Assembly: GCF_900475415.1 (NCBI RefSeq)
Contig: NZ_LS483388.1
Location: 978,001-1,042,000 of the forward strand
Source: Streptococcus porcinus
GTDB taxonomy: Bacteria; Bacillota; Bacilli; Lactobacillales; Streptococcaceae
Length of the DNA: 64,000 nucleotides
Direction of reading: 5' to 3'
The notes below the pieces were generated by a model. The model was not told the origin of the DNA and ran no database searches. It worked only from the letters and a program-made list of their open reading frames with translations. This document shows, piece after piece, positions 53,953 through 63,137 of this stretch (the first letter of the stretch is position 1; the number at the start of each line of letters is the position of its first letter). Position numbers and translations under genes: made by a program.

Positions 53953-56085
53953 TTGGTAACAAAAACCGCAACTAAGACTAAAACAAATTCAAAAAAAACC
54001 ACTAAAAAGAAAAAAACATCAACAAAGAAGAATTTGGTTATTGTAGAATCCCCTGCCAAAGCCAAAACAATTGAAAAATATTTAGGGCGCAACTATAAAG
54101 TTGTTGCATCAGTTGGTCATATCCGTGATTTAAAAAAATCATCTATGTCAATTGATTTTGAGAATAATTATCAGCCTGAGTATATCAATATTAGAGGTAA
54201 GGGACCACTTATCAATTCTTTAAAAAAAGAAGCTAAAAATGCCAAAAAAGTTTTCCTGGCAAGTGACCCTGACCGAGAAGGGGAAGCTATTTCATGGCAT
54301 CTTTCTCATATTCTAGGACTTGATATTACTGATAAAAATCGTGTTGTTTTTAATGAAATTACAAAAGATGCTGTTAAAAATGCTTTTGTCGAACCAAGAG
54401 AAATTGATATGAATCTAGTTGACTCTCAACAAGCGAGACGTGTTCTAGACCGAATTGTTGGCTATTCAATATCACCAATCCTTTGGAAAAAAGTTAAAAA
54501 AGGATTATCAGCTGGACGTGTGCAATCAGTAGCCTTGAAATTGATTATTGATCGCGAAAATGAAATAAAAGCTTTTGTCCCAGAAGAGTACTGGACTATT
54601 GATGGGCTTTTTAAAAAAGGTAAACATAAATTTCAAGCCAGCTTCTATGGCTTAGATGATAAAAAGATGAAATTAAATACTAATGAGGATGTTCAATTAG
54701 TATTGTCAAGGATTACCAGCGATGATTTTAATGTATCTAAAGTTGAGAAGAAAGAGAGACGTCGTAATGCACCATTACCTTATACGACCTCTTCCTTACA
54801 ACAGGATGCAGCTAATAAAATAAATTTCAGAACACGAAAAACCATGATGGTTGCTCAACAACTCTATGAGGGGATTAATTTAGGTAGCAACGGAACTCAA
54901 GGATTAATTACCTATATGCGTACTGATTCAACACGTATTAGTCCTGTTGCTCAAAATGATGCTGCCACTTTTATTAGTCAAAAATTTGGTAGTCATTATT
55001 CAAAACATGGAAATCGCGTTAAGAATGCAAGTAGTTCACAAGATGCCCATGAGGCTATCAGACCTTCAAGTGTTTTTCATACGCCTGAATCAATTGCTAA
55101 GTATCTTAATAAAGACCAGTTGAAACTTTATACTTTAATTTGGAACCGTTTTGTTGCGAGTCAAATGACTGCTGCAGTTTTTGACACTGTCAAAGTAACT
55201 CTAGAACAAAACAAGGTTGTCTTTACTTCTAATGGTAGTCAAATTAAATTTGACGGCTATATGGCGGTCTACAATGATTCCGATAAAAATAAAATGTTAC
55301 CTGAGATGTCAGAAGGAGAAGTAGTTAAAAAGGAGAAGACAAGTCCTGAACAGCACTTTACTCAACCACCAGCTCGCTATTCTGAGGCAACTTTAATCAA
55401 AACTTTGGAAGAAAATGGAGTAGGACGTCCGTCTACCTATGCACCTACCTTAGAGGTCATTCAAAGACGTTATTACGTTAAGTTAGCTGCCAAACGTTTT
55501 GAACCAACTGAGCTTGGTGAAATTGTTAATACCTTAATTGTTGAATTTTTCCCTGATATTGTTGATGTTACCTTTACTGCTGATATGGAATCAAAACTAG
55601 ATCAAGTAGAAACAGGAGAACGTCAATGGCAAACTGTTATTGATAGCTTTTACCAACCTTTTGTGAAAGACTTGGAAAAAGCTGAAGATGAAATTGAAAA
55701 AATCCAAATCAAAGATGAGCCTGCTGGGTTTGATTGTGACATTTGTGGCCATCCCATGGTAATTAAACTTGGTCGTTTTGGGAAATTTTATGCGTGTAGT
55801 AATTTTCCAGAGTGTCGCAATACTAAAGCAATTACTAAAGAAATTGGGGTGACCTGTCCAATATGTGGTAAGGGTCAAGTTATTGAAAGAAAAACCAAAC
55901 GTAACCGTGTTTTCTACGGCTGTGATCGTTATCCAGAATGTGAATTTACTTCTTGGGATATTCCTATCGGAAGAGACTGTCCTAAATCTGGTGATTACTT
56001 AGTTGAGAAGAAAATTCGGGGTGGCGGTAAACAAGTGGTATGTAGCAACGAAGCTTGTGACTATAAAGAAGATAAAATCAAATAG
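53953..56085 (+). CDS. topA: DNA topoisomerase I
   Basis: TopA relaxes negative supercoils by a type IA mechanism. The 710-residue enzyme starts with TTG at 53953 after AGGAAGTG, with a basic N-terminal tail. The Toprim domain has [15 protein letters not shown] and DPDREGEAI, the catalytic tyrosine is Y321 in [11 protein letters not shown], and three zinc-finger-like regions close the C-terminus (for example [16 protein letters not shown], with one finger lacking a complete cysteine set). It follows dprA, the usual order. Confidence 0.97.
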   Translation: MVTKTATKTKTNSKKTTKKKKTSTKKNLVIVESPAKAKTIEKYLGRNYKVVASVGHIRDLKKSSMSIDFENNYQPEYINIRGKGPLINSLKKEAKNAKKVFLASDPDREGEAISWHLSHILGLDITDKNRVVFNEITKDAVKNAFVEPREIDMNLVDSQQARRVLDRIVGYSISPILWKKVKKGLSAGRVQSVALKLIIDRENEIKAFVPEEYWTIDGLFKKGKHKFQASFYGLDDKKMKLNTNEDVQLVLSRITSDDFNVSKVEKKERRRNAPLPYTTSSLQQDAANKINFRTRKTMMVAQQLYEGINLGSNGTQGLITYMRTDSTRISPVAQNDAATFISQKFGSHYSKHGNRVKNASSSQDAHEAIRPSSVFHTPESIAKYLNKDQLKLYTLIWNRFVASQMTAAVFDTVKVTLEQNKVVFTSNGSQIKFDGYMAVYNDSDKNKMLPEMSEGEVVKKEKTSPEQHFTQPPARYSEATLIKTLEENGVGRPSTYAPTLEVIQRRYYVKLAAKRFEPTELGEIVNTLIVEFFPDIVDVTFTADMESKLDQVETGERQWQTVIDSFYQPFVKDLEKAEDEIEKIQIKDEPAGFDCDICGHPMVIKLGRFGKFYACSNFPECRNTKAITKEIGVTCPICGKGQVIERKTKRNRVFYGCDRYPECEFTSWDIPIGRDCPKSGDYLVEKKIRGGGKQVVCSNEACDYKEDKIK

Positions 56086-56105
56086 AGATTAATCTTTATT
56101 GGTTT

Positions 56106-56155
56106 TGGGGTGAAGAAAAATCTAGTGAGATAGTTTTCTTTAACCCTTTTTTCTT
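56106..56155 (+). terminator. probable terminator of topA
   Basis: GGGTGAAGAAAA pairs imperfectly with TTTTCTTTAACCC and a T-run (TTTTTT) follows. Confidence 0.55.
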
Positions 56156-56161
56156 TGTTAT

Positions 56162-56205
56162 CCTATAATTTCTGTAATGGCTAAAACTGATACAGAGGTT
56201 ATAGG
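56162..56205 (+). repeat. unexplained 15-bp inverted repeat
   Basis: CCTATAATTTCTGTA (56162-56176) and TACAGAGGTTATAGG (56191-56205) pair over 15 bp with two G-U pairs and a 14-nt loop. It includes a TATAAT and has only a weak T-run, so neither terminator nor promoter is certain. Confidence 0.5.
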
Positions 56206-56249
56206 GCTTTTGAGTTTAGAGTCAAACATACTATATCGATAAGTCGAGA

Positions 56250-56281
56250 AAAAGCATGCTATTAGTTTTGAGCATGCTTTT
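56250..56281 (-). terminator. terminator of the LysR gene
   Basis: AAAAGCATGCT and AGCATGCTTTT form an 11-bp stem with a 10-nt loop; the LysR stop codon overlaps the stem base. The minus strand continues into T residues. Confidence 0.9.
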
Positions 56282-57164
56282 AATTAGTTTTTAGGGTTGA
56301 TAAGAGCTCCTCAATCATTGGACTGAAAGAGTAGCCATGACGATAAGCAATTCCAATTGGGTAAAAATCATTTTTGTCTTGGAAGGGAATCCAGACTAAG
56401 TCGTCTACTTTACTTAGGCTTTCAAATTCACTGGGCAGTATAGCAACAGCATGAAGACTTTTTAGACTATGAATAATAACTTCCCAGTCATTATGTTTAA
56501 AAACTATGTCAGGTTCAAAACCCAGTGCCCGACTTCGTCTAGGAAGCATTTCACCTAGCATAAAGTGTTCATTTAGGGACGCAAATTTACAATCTTTTAA
56601 ATCTATTAATTTCAAGTGGTGATGGTGAGCTAATTGGTGATTTTTAGGCAGAACAATGCTTACTTTATAACCTTTTGTTGATGTCTGTAGGGGCTCAATG
56701 ACGATATCCTTACGAAGGCTTGGAAAGGAAAGTAATCCAATATCAATTTCACCTTTTGCAAGTAAATCTTGTAATTTTCGAGATCCATCTTGAATTAAAG
56801 ATACTTCGACATTAGAATGTGTGGCCATAAAAGTAGAAATCTGCTTCATAAATTGGATAGCAAAAAGCGCTGTCAAACCAATTCGGATGACTTCTTTCTT
56901 TTCCTGATTAAGCTGTTGAATTTCAGCGACAATTTGATTGAAATCAGCCATTAAAATTTTGCCTCGTTCATATAAAATATCACCAGCTTCTGTTAGAAGA
57001 AGTTGACGACCATTCTGTGAAAACAAGGTTGTATTTAATTCTAATTCTAGTTTTTTGATTGACTGCGATAGTGTCGGCTGTGTGACAAAAAGACTTTTAG
57101 CAGCATGTGAGTAATTTTTTGTCTCGGCAACAGCAATAAAATAAGTTAGTTGTCTGATATCCAT
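56280..57164 (-). CDS. LysR-family transcriptional regulator
   Basis: The 294-residue protein has the LysR winged helix (about 1-60: SHAAKSLFVTQPTLSQSIKKLE) and a two-lobe effector-binding domain. It is divergent from an EIIC-like transporter and D-2-hydroxyacid dehydrogenase gene, 210 bases apart, the usual LysR layout, so it probably activates them. The effector, perhaps a hydroxy acid or related sugar, is unknown. Confidence 0.9.
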   Translation of the reverse strand: MDIRQLTYFIAVAETKNYSHAAKSLFVTQPTLSQSIKKLELELNTTLFSQNGRQLLLTEAGDILYERGKILMADFNQIVAEIQQLNQEKKEVIRIGLTALFAIQFMKQISTFMATHSNVEVSLIQDGSRKLQDLLAKGEIDIGLLSFPSLRKDIVIEPLQTSTKGYKVSIVLPKNHQLAHHHHLKLIDLKDCKFASLNEHFMLGEMLPRRSRALGFEPDIVFKHNDWEVIIHSLKSLHAVAILPSEFESLSKVDDLVWIPFQDKNDFYPIGIAYRHGYSFSPMIEELLSTLKTN

Positions 57165-57198
57165 AGTGAATCCTTTTCTAAAGTTAGTATACCATAAA

Positions 57199-57327
57199 AT
57201 ACTATCTTTTATTTAAGAGCATCTATTTATTTATAATTTGACAATATAAATTTGTGAACTCTATTACAAAAAGTTATAGTATTATAATTTTTATTAATTT
57301 TTATTTTTACTGTGCCTATGTTATAGT
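57199..57327. promoter_or_regulatory. LysR divergent region with forward promoter
   Basis: Forward extended -10: TGTTATAGT (57319-57327). AATACTAT (57199-57206) recurs inverted as ATAGTATT (57276-57283). AT-rich sequence of this kind is where LysR sites usually lie; exact sites cannot be set by eye. Confidence 0.45.
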
Positions 57328-57374
57328 TTATATAGTTAGTGAAATCACAAACAATATTTTGAGGAGGCATTTTA

Positions 57375-58433
57375 ATGTCAGAAATAATTCAAAAACAGTC
57401 TGCTAAATCTTTTACAATGAATATATTAAATGGTATAGCATTAGGAACTGTTATCGTCCTTATTCCAGGAGCTATCCTTGGTGAGTTGATGAAAGCTTTA
57501 TTGCCAATGTGGACAGGATTTGCTACGCTTATTGCAGCAACAGGCCTTGCGACAAGTATGATGGGACTAGTGATAGGGATGCTTGTTGGGCTTAATTTTA
57601 AATTTGCACCAATTCAATCTGCGTCTTTAGGACTAGCTGTTATGTTTGCAGGTGGGGCGGCTAACTTCAGCAATGGTATAATGATGCTTAAAGGGACTGG
57701 TGATATCATCAATATGGGGATTACAGCTGCACTTGGCGTACTCTTAATCCAATTTTTAGCTGATAAAACCAAATCCTTTACCTTGATTATTGTTCCGACC
57801 GTGACCTTATTATTAATTGGGGGTGTGGGCCGTTTTCTATTACCATATGTGAAGTTGATTACAGCTATGATTGGGCAGGGAATTGCTGGATTACTAGGTT
57901 TACAGCCAATTTTAATGTCAATTTTAATTGCTATGATCTTTTGTTTCTTAATCGTTTCACCCATTACAACGGTTGGTATTGCCTTGGCTATTAGTCTGTC
58001 AGGTATTGGTTCTGGAGCAGCCAATTTAGGAATTTGTGCAGCAAGTTTTGGTTTATGTATAGCTGGTTGGGCAGTTAATTCCAAAGGAACTTCTCTGGCT
58101 CATGTGCTTGGTTCGCCAAAAATTTCTATGGCAAATGTCCTTTCCAAACCAATTATTATGTTGCCAATGCTTTCTACAGCTTCTGTTCTTGGACTTCTTG
58201 CAGCTATCTTTAATATTCAGGGAACTCCTGCCAGTGCAGGATTTGGTATTAGTGGTTTGATTGGACCTATAAATGCATTAAATCTAGCCAAAGGTGGATG
58301 GTCATTTATCAATATTATGATTATAATTCTTATCTTTGTCATAGCTCCAATCGTTTTAAGCTTCGCTTTTAACTATCTCTTTATTAGAGTGCTTAAAATC
58401 ATTAAAGCAGAAGATTATAAACTAGACATCTAA
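57375..58433 (+). CDS. EIIC-like transporter (PTS_EIIC_2 family), without EIIA/EIIB
   Basis: The 352-residue protein has about nine or ten membrane segments and the glycine-rich FAGGAANFSNGIMM and PITTVGIALAISLSGIGSGAANLG, a family related to PTS sugar permeases but without IIA or IIB partners in the window. It probably moves a small acid or sugar derivative; PTS coupling is unlikely. It is 14 bases before the dehydrogenase gene and under the divergent LysR regulator. Confidence 0.78.
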   Translation: MSEIIQKQSAKSFTMNILNGIALGTVIVLIPGAILGELMKALLPMWTGFATLIAATGLATSMMGLVIGMLVGLNFKFAPIQSASLGLAVMFAGGAANFSNGIMMLKGTGDIINMGITAALGVLLIQFLADKTKSFTLIIVPTVTLLLIGGVGRFLLPYVKLITAMIGQGIAGLLGLQPILMSILIAMIFCFLIVSPITTVGIALAISLSGIGSGAANLGICAASFGLCIAGWAVNSKGTSLAHVLGSPKISMANVLSKPIIMLPMLSTASVLGLLAAIFNIQGTPASAGFGISGLIGPINALNLAKGGWSFINIMIIILIFVIAPIVLSFAFNYLFIRVLKIIKAEDYKLDI

Positions 58434-58447
58434 TTAAGGAGAAAAAA

Positions 58448-59440
58448 ATGAAAATAAAATTATTCAATGTTCGTGGTGAAGAAGCTGTTTTAGCAGAACA
58501 ATGGGCAAAAGTTAATCAGGTTGAACTGTCACTTGATCAAGGACCTCTAACTCCAGGTACAGCCAAAGAAGCGCAAGGTTTCGATGGAATTGCTAATGCT
58601 CAGATTGAACCACTTGACGACTCTATTTATCCTATTTTAAAAGAAATGGGAATTAAGCAGATTGCTCAGCGCAGTGCAGGAGTTGACATGTACAATCTCG
58701 AATTAGCTAAAGAAAATGGGATTATTATTAGTAATGTCCCAAGCTATTCACCCGAATCGATAGCTGAGTTTACAGTAACTATTGCTTTGAACTTGATTCG
58801 TAAAGTAGAACTTATCCGTTCAAACGTTAAAGAACATAATTTCACTTGGGATCTTCCAATTAGAGGGCGCGTGCTTGGCGATATGACTGTTGCTATAATA
58901 GGTACAGGACGTATCGGACTTGCTACTGCTAAAATCTTTAAAGGTTTCGGTTGCAAAGTGGTAGGGTATGATATTTATCAAAGCCCAGCTGCTAAAGAGG
59001 TTTTAGAATATAAAGACTCAATTTTAGAAGCTATCCAAACTGCAGATGTGGTTTCACTCCACATGCCCCCTACATCTGATAATAGTCACTATTTCAATGC
59101 TGAATTATTTAAACAATTTAAAAAAGGAGCTATACTTTTAAATATGGCTCGAGGTGCTTTGATTGATACAGCTGATTTACTAGCTGCTTTAGATCAAGGA
59201 CTTCTTGATGGTGCTGGAATTGATACGTATGAGTTTGAAGGTCCCTATGTTCCTAAAAACTTTAAAGGAAAAGCAATTACTGACGACCTGTTCCTTGATT
59301 TAATTCATCATCCAAAGGTCATCTACACTCCTCATGCCGCTTATTATACAGATGAGGCTGTTAAAAACTTAGTTGAAGGTGCTCTAAATGCAACTGTTGA
59401 TGTCATTAGGACTGGTACAACAACAATGCGTGTTAATTAG
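58448..59440 (+). CDS. D-2-hydroxyacid dehydrogenase (D-lactate dehydrogenase type)
   Basis: The 330-residue NAD-dependent enzyme has the GTGRIG nucleotide motif (about 152-157), catalytic R/E/H residues including the RSAGVDMYN loop, and HMPPTSDN and HAAYYTDEAV. It most resembles D-lactate dehydrogenase (LdhA/Ddh). It is cotranscribed with the EIIC-like transporter, which suggests a pathway for D-lactate or another 2-hydroxy or 2-oxo acid; the link is inferred. AAGGAGA is the ribosome site. Confidence 0.9.
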   Translation: MKIKLFNVRGEEAVLAEQWAKVNQVELSLDQGPLTPGTAKEAQGFDGIANAQIEPLDDSIYPILKEMGIKQIAQRSAGVDMYNLELAKENGIIISNVPSYSPESIAEFTVTIALNLIRKVELIRSNVKEHNFTWDLPIRGRVLGDMTVAIIGTGRIGLATAKIFKGFGCKVVGYDIYQSPAAKEVLEYKDSILEAIQTADVVSLHMPPTSDNSHYFNAELFKQFKKGAILLNMARGALIDTADLLAALDQGLLDGAGIDTYEFEGPYVPKNFKGKAITDDLFLDLIHHPKVIYTPHAAYYTDEAVKNLVEGALNATVDVIRTGTTTMRVN

Positions 59441-59447
59441 GATTATA

Positions 59448-59491
59448 TCCGTTAGGCAGATTAATATTTTCTGTTTTAACGGACTTTTTTT
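59448..59491 (+). terminator. terminator of the transporter-dehydrogenase operon
   Basis: TCCGTTA (59448-59454) and TAACGGA (59477-59483) with inner CAGA/TCTG pairing, followed by seven T. Confidence 0.8.
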
Positions 59492-59555
59492 GTTTTATCT
59501 ATTTAAAAAGACTTTTCGAATATTTTCCTTTATAATGGACTTTTATGCTTTTTCC

Positions 59556-59564
59556 TGTTATAAT
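59556..59564 (+). promoter_or_regulatory. extended -10 promoter of satD
   Basis: TGTTATAAT is an extended -10 element; another TATAAT lies at 59531-59536. Confidence 0.6.
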
Positions 59565-59587
59565 GTAACTTAAAAAAGGAGAACACG

Positions 59588-60259
59588 ATGGTATATTTAG
59601 CACTTATTGGAGATATTATTCAATCCAAGCAACTATCTCAGCGTTCAGAAGCACAAGAGCGATTGAAGACTTGTTTAAAGCGCTTGAATGAGCTCTTTAA
59701 ACCTTATATAATCTCTAATTTTTCTCTTACACTTGGAGATGAGTTTCAAGGACTAATGAAAATTGATGCTCCTATCTTCTATCTAATTGATTTAATTAAT
59801 GACGAAATGCGTGATATCCCAATGAGGTATGGGATTGGAGTGGGTGAAATCCTTACTGATATTAATCCAGAAATTAGCATCGGAGCAGATGGCCCTGCTT
59901 ATTGGTACGCTCGCGAGGCTATTAAGTTCATTCATCAAAAAAATGATTATGGCACCACCCAAATTGCTATACGAACAGGAGAAATAGAGGAAGATGTTTT
60001 TTTAAATAGCTTGTTATCAGCAGGAGAGGCAATCAAATATAATTGGCGAGCTAGTCAATTAGAGGTCTTTCATACGTTATTAATATCTAATATTTACCAA
60101 GAATATTTTGATCAACAACAATTGGGTAAGCTTCTTGGCCTATCTCCAAGCGCCTTATCAAAACGTCTGAAAAGCAGTAACCTCAAAATTTATTTAAGAA
60201 GTCGTCACAGTGCCCAGCAATACATCCAGCAAAGATTTGGAAAGGAGATAGACAAATGA
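59588..60259 (+). CDS. satD: SatD family protein
   Basis: The 223-residue protein begins MVYLALIGDIIQSKQLSQR (family start) and has a helix-turn-helix-like C-terminal part (about 175-205, LGKLLGLSPSALSKRLK). SatD proteins are named for the S. mutans sat operon, linked to acid tolerance; the biochemical role is not known. GGAG (59578-59581) sets the start. It overlaps the next gene by 4 bases. Confidence 0.88.
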   Translation: MVYLALIGDIIQSKQLSQRSEAQERLKTCLKRLNELFKPYIISNFSLTLGDEFQGLMKIDAPIFYLIDLINDEMRDIPMRYGIGVGEILTDINPEISIGADGPAYWYAREAIKFIHQKNDYGTTQIAIRTGEIEEDVFLNSLLSAGEAIKYNWRASQLEVFHTLLISNIYQEYFDQQQLGKLLGLSPSALSKRLKSSNLKIYLRSRHSAQQYIQQRFGKEIDK

Positions 60260-60972
60260 TTGAAGGTCTAGCCCCATTCTTACAAACTCATCCATTACTT
60301 ACCATATTGTTAATTTGTCATTTTTTATCTGACTTTCATTTTCAAAGTCCTGAAATAGCTGATAAAAAAGAAACAAATCTTCGTTACCTTGCTTATCATA
60401 TCCTTGGAGTTGCAGCCCCCTTAATTATTTTGACTTGTTTGGTTCCTAAGGTATGGTTAATTTCTTTTCTAATAGTGGCTAGTCATAGTCTCATTGATTT
60501 GTGCAAATCTAAAGTGATTAAGCTATTCCAATGGAAGCAAGCGTGGATTTTTTTGTTGGATCAATTTACTCATATCATGATTATTGTGTATACAAGTAGT
60601 ATTTTGACTCCTAATGCCTTACCTCAATGGATAAGTCATAAGTTTCTACTGACAATTCTCTTCCTTATTTTAATAACAAAACCGACCAATATTTCCTTTA
60701 AAATCTTTTTTAGCAAATATCAACCTGAACAAGGGCAAAAGATGGATACTATCCGGGGAGCCGGAGCAACAATTGGTATTTTAGAAAGAATAGTGATTGG
60801 CATTTGTATGATAATGGGACAATTTGCCTCTATAGGACTTGTTTTTACCGCTAAATCAATTGCTCGGTATAATAAAATTTCAGAAAGTCCGGCCTTTGCA
60901 GAGTATTATCTAATTGGTTCACTTTTTAGTATATTAAGTGTCTTCTTGTCAGCATGGATTTGTTTCTTTTAA
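60256..60972 (+). CDS. DUF3307 membrane protein, satD partner (probably SatE)
   Basis: The 238-residue protein has about seven membrane segments and starts with the family segment HPLLTILLICHFLSDFHFQS. DUF3307 proteins accompany SatD-like genes in many bacteria. In S. mutans the next gene is satE, which this one probably equals. Function is unknown. It overlaps satD by 4 bases. Confidence 0.82.
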   Translation: MIEGLAPFLQTHPLLTILLICHFLSDFHFQSPEIADKKETNLRYLAYHILGVAAPLIILTCLVPKVWLISFLIVASHSLIDLCKSKVIKLFQWKQAWIFLLDQFTHIMIIVYTSSILTPNALPQWISHKFLLTILFLILITKPTNISFKIFFSKYQPEQGQKMDTIRGAGATIGILERIVIGICMIMGQFASIGLVFTAKSIARYNKISESPAFAEYYLIGSLFSILSVFLSAWICFF

Positions 60973-61006
60973 CATAACTATAGATATGTTAAAAACTATC
61001 GGACTT

Positions 61007-61034
61007 TTGCTTTTATTGGAAATTCTGCTATAAT
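61007..61034 (+). promoter_or_regulatory. promoter of trmFO
   Basis: -35 TTGCTT (61007-61012), 16-nt spacer and -10 TATAAT (61029-61034). Confidence 0.7.
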
Positions 61035-61097
61035 ATAGCAAGTAAAATTTAAAGAAAGATTTGTGGGAAGGAAACTTTCCAAAGAGGTATTAGTCTA

Positions 61098-62432
61098 TTG
61101 TCTCAATCTTATATTAACGTTATTGGAGCAGGTTTAGCTGGCTCAGAGGCCGCCTACCAAATTGCTAAGCGTGGTATTCCTGTAAAGCTCTACGAAATGC
61201 GAGGTGTTAAACAAACCCCTCAACATAAAACAGATAACTTTGCTGAATTGGTTTGTTCGAATTCTTTTCGTGGTGATAGCCTTACCAATGCGGTAGGACT
61301 GTTGAAGGAAGAGATGCGCCGTCTAGATTCCATTATTATGCGTGCTGGAGAAGCACATCGCGTTCCAGCAGGTGGTGCTATGGCAGTTGACCGCATTGGC
61401 TATGCAGAAGCTGTTACTGCTGAGTTGGTGAACCATCCTCTCATCGAGGTTATCCGTGGTGAAATCACGGAAATACCTAATGATGCTATTACAGTTATTG
61501 CAACAGGTCCTCTAACATCAGATGCTTTGGCTGAAAAAATTCATGCCTTAAATGGTGGCGATGGTTTTTATTTCTATGATGCCGCAGCACCAATTATTGA
61601 TAAATCAACCATTAACATGGATAAAGTCTACCTCAAGTCTCGTTATGATAAAGGTGAAGCTGCTTACCTTAACTGTCCGATGACCAAAGAAGAATTTATG
61701 GCTTTCCATGAAGCTTTAACAACAGCAGAAGAAGCACCACTTAACTCGTTCGAAAAAGAAAAGTATTTTGAAGGATGTATGCCAATTGAGGTGATGGCGA
61801 AACGTGGGATTAAAACAATGTTATATGGACCAATGAAACCCGTTGGATTAGAGTATCCAAAAGACTATACCGGACCACGTGATGGGGAGTTTAAAACACC
61901 CTATGCAGTTGTACAATTGCGTCAGGATAATGTTGCTGGAAGTCTCTATAATATGGTCGGTTTCCAAACACACTTGAAGTGGGGCGAACAAAAACGTGTC
62001 TTCCAAATGATTCCTGGTCTTGAAAATGCAGAATTTGTTCGTTATGGAGTCATGCATCGTAACTCTTATATGGATTCTCCAAACTTACTCAAACAAACTT
62101 TCCAATCACGCGCCAATGACAACCTTTTCTTCGCTGGTCAAATGACGGGAGTAGAGGGATATGTGGAGTCAGCAGCTTCTGGTCTTGTTGCGGGTATTAA
62201 TGCCGCGAAGAAATTCAAGGGAGAAGCAGAAGTTATCTTCCCAGAAACAACAGCCATTGGATCTTTACCACATTATGTAACTCATGCTGATAGTAAACAT
62301 TTTCAACCCATGAATGTTAATTTTGGTATCATTAAAGAACTGGAAGGTCCACGGATTAGAGACAAAAAAGAACGTTATGAAGCAATTGCTGCAAGATCAC
62401 TTCGAGAGTTAGAAACTTTTCTAGCACACTAA
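61098..62432 (+). CDS. trmFO: methylenetetrahydrofolate-tRNA (uracil-54-C5) methyltransferase
   Basis: TrmFO makes ribothymidine at position 54 of tRNA using methylenetetrahydrofolate and FAD. The 444-residue protein starts with TTG at 61098 and has the FAD motif [36 protein letters not shown] and GGAMAVDR, and the [16 protein letters not shown] segment. AGAGG lies upstream, at longer spacing than usual. It converges on the PASTA-like gene. Confidence 0.97.
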   Translation: MSQSYINVIGAGLAGSEAAYQIAKRGIPVKLYEMRGVKQTPQHKTDNFAELVCSNSFRGDSLTNAVGLLKEEMRRLDSIIMRAGEAHRVPAGGAMAVDRIGYAEAVTAELVNHPLIEVIRGEITEIPNDAITVIATGPLTSDALAEKIHALNGGDGFYFYDAAAPIIDKSTINMDKVYLKSRYDKGEAAYLNCPMTKEEFMAFHEALTTAEEAPLNSFEKEKYFEGCMPIEVMAKRGIKTMLYGPMKPVGLEYPKDYTGPRDGEFKTPYAVVQLRQDNVAGSLYNMVGFQTHLKWGEQKRVFQMIPGLENAEFVRYGVMHRNSYMDSPNLLKQTFQSRANDNLFFAGQMTGVEGYVESAASGLVAGINAAKKFKGEAEVIFPETTAIGSLPHYVTHADSKHFQPMNVNFGIIKELEGPRIRDKKERYEAIAARSLRELETFLAH

Positions 62433-62470
62433 AAAAATAGGTTTTGGAAATATTCCAAAACCTATTTTTT
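62432..62470. terminator. bidirectional terminator between trmFO and the PASTA-like gene
   Basis: AAAAAATAGGTTTTGGAA pairs perfectly with its complement around a 3-nt loop. The stop codons of both genes lie in or against the arms. Confidence 0.94.
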
Positions 62471-62941
62471 ATAAAAAGGAAACTTGGCATGCTTTAGACT
62501 ATCAAAGATAGTAGCTATTTTTTGGTTTCTTTCAACAATACGAAGATTCTCTTGATCAAGAATTTCTTGACTTTTTTCTAAAACATCGTAAGTAACGTAG
62601 TAGAGTTTTATAAGGCTTCCAAGAGGATGTTGACCAGATTTTGGAGACATTGCAACGACTTCATCTAAAGATGAGCTTAACCATTTTTTATTTGGACGAG
62701 CTGGTATAGTAGCGACTACAAATCCTTGTGTTTCTAGATATTTTCGCGCTTCTTCGACAGGCATATTGATGACATTATCAAGTTTTCGCAGACTTTCTTG
62801 CTTCTGATGTCTGTGATCCATATATTTTTCGATGATTGGACGACTATTGTCAATCCCTTTACCAATTAATTCAGTCGTGTCTGGGATAATAGACATCACC
62901 TTGGCTATTCTTCCTAACGATAGTTTAATTTTTTTAGCCAT
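62462..62941 (-). CDS. PASTA-like domain protein, function unknown
   Basis: The 159-residue protein has a basic N-terminus without a signal peptide, a PASTA-like module (about 54-115: PVEEARKYLETQGFVV, then VAMSPKSGQHPLGSLIKLYYV) and a helical tail. PASTA domains normally sit outside the membrane on StkP-type kinases and penicillin-binding proteins, so a cytosolic, single-domain form is unusual. Assignment is by resemblance only. It has an extended -10 promoter on the minus strand near 62974. Confidence 0.62.
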   Translation of the reverse strand: MAKKIKLSLGRIAKVMSIIPDTTELIGKGIDNSRPIIEKYMDHRHQKQESLRKLDNVINMPVEEARKYLETQGFVVATIPARPNKKWLSSSLDEVVAMSPKSGQHPLGSLIKLYYVTYDVLEKSQEILDQENLRIVERNQKIATIFDSLKHAKFPFYKK

Positions 62942-63007
62942 AGATCACTTCTCCTCGAATTTTTCTTAACTCTATTATAGCAGAAGGTGGTCTTTTTTCA
63001 GTCAAAG

Positions 63008-63048
63008 AAACTTACAAAATTGTAAGTTTTCAGGCACAGCTTGTAAGT
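63008..63048. promoter_or_regulatory. TTGTAAGT operator-like repeats
   Basis: AAACTTACAA (63008-63017) and TTGTAAGTTT (63020-63029) form a 10-bp inverted repeat with a 2-bp centre; a third half-site TTGTAAGT lies at 63041-63048. The group is between the divergent PASTA-like and BceA-type genes and upstream of TATAAT boxes at 63070 and 63112. The regulator is unknown. Confidence 0.65.
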
Positions 63049-63137
63049 ATAACTGGGTTTTACAAAGGTTATAATAAAAGAGAAATAAGGTACACCCCTT
63101 TTAAAAAAAGATATAATGATACAAGGAGTAAAAAGCT

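Noticed and set aside
57614..58084. Long minus-strand frame of 156 codons inside the EIIC-like gene
   Set aside because: It is rich in isoleucine and proline in the way shadow frames are, has no ribosome site and covers a clear membrane protein.
63008..63048. CopY-type operator (TACA-N2-TGTA) before the BceA-type gene
   Set aside because: The half-sites TACA and TGTA are four bases apart instead of two, and no copper gene is nearby.
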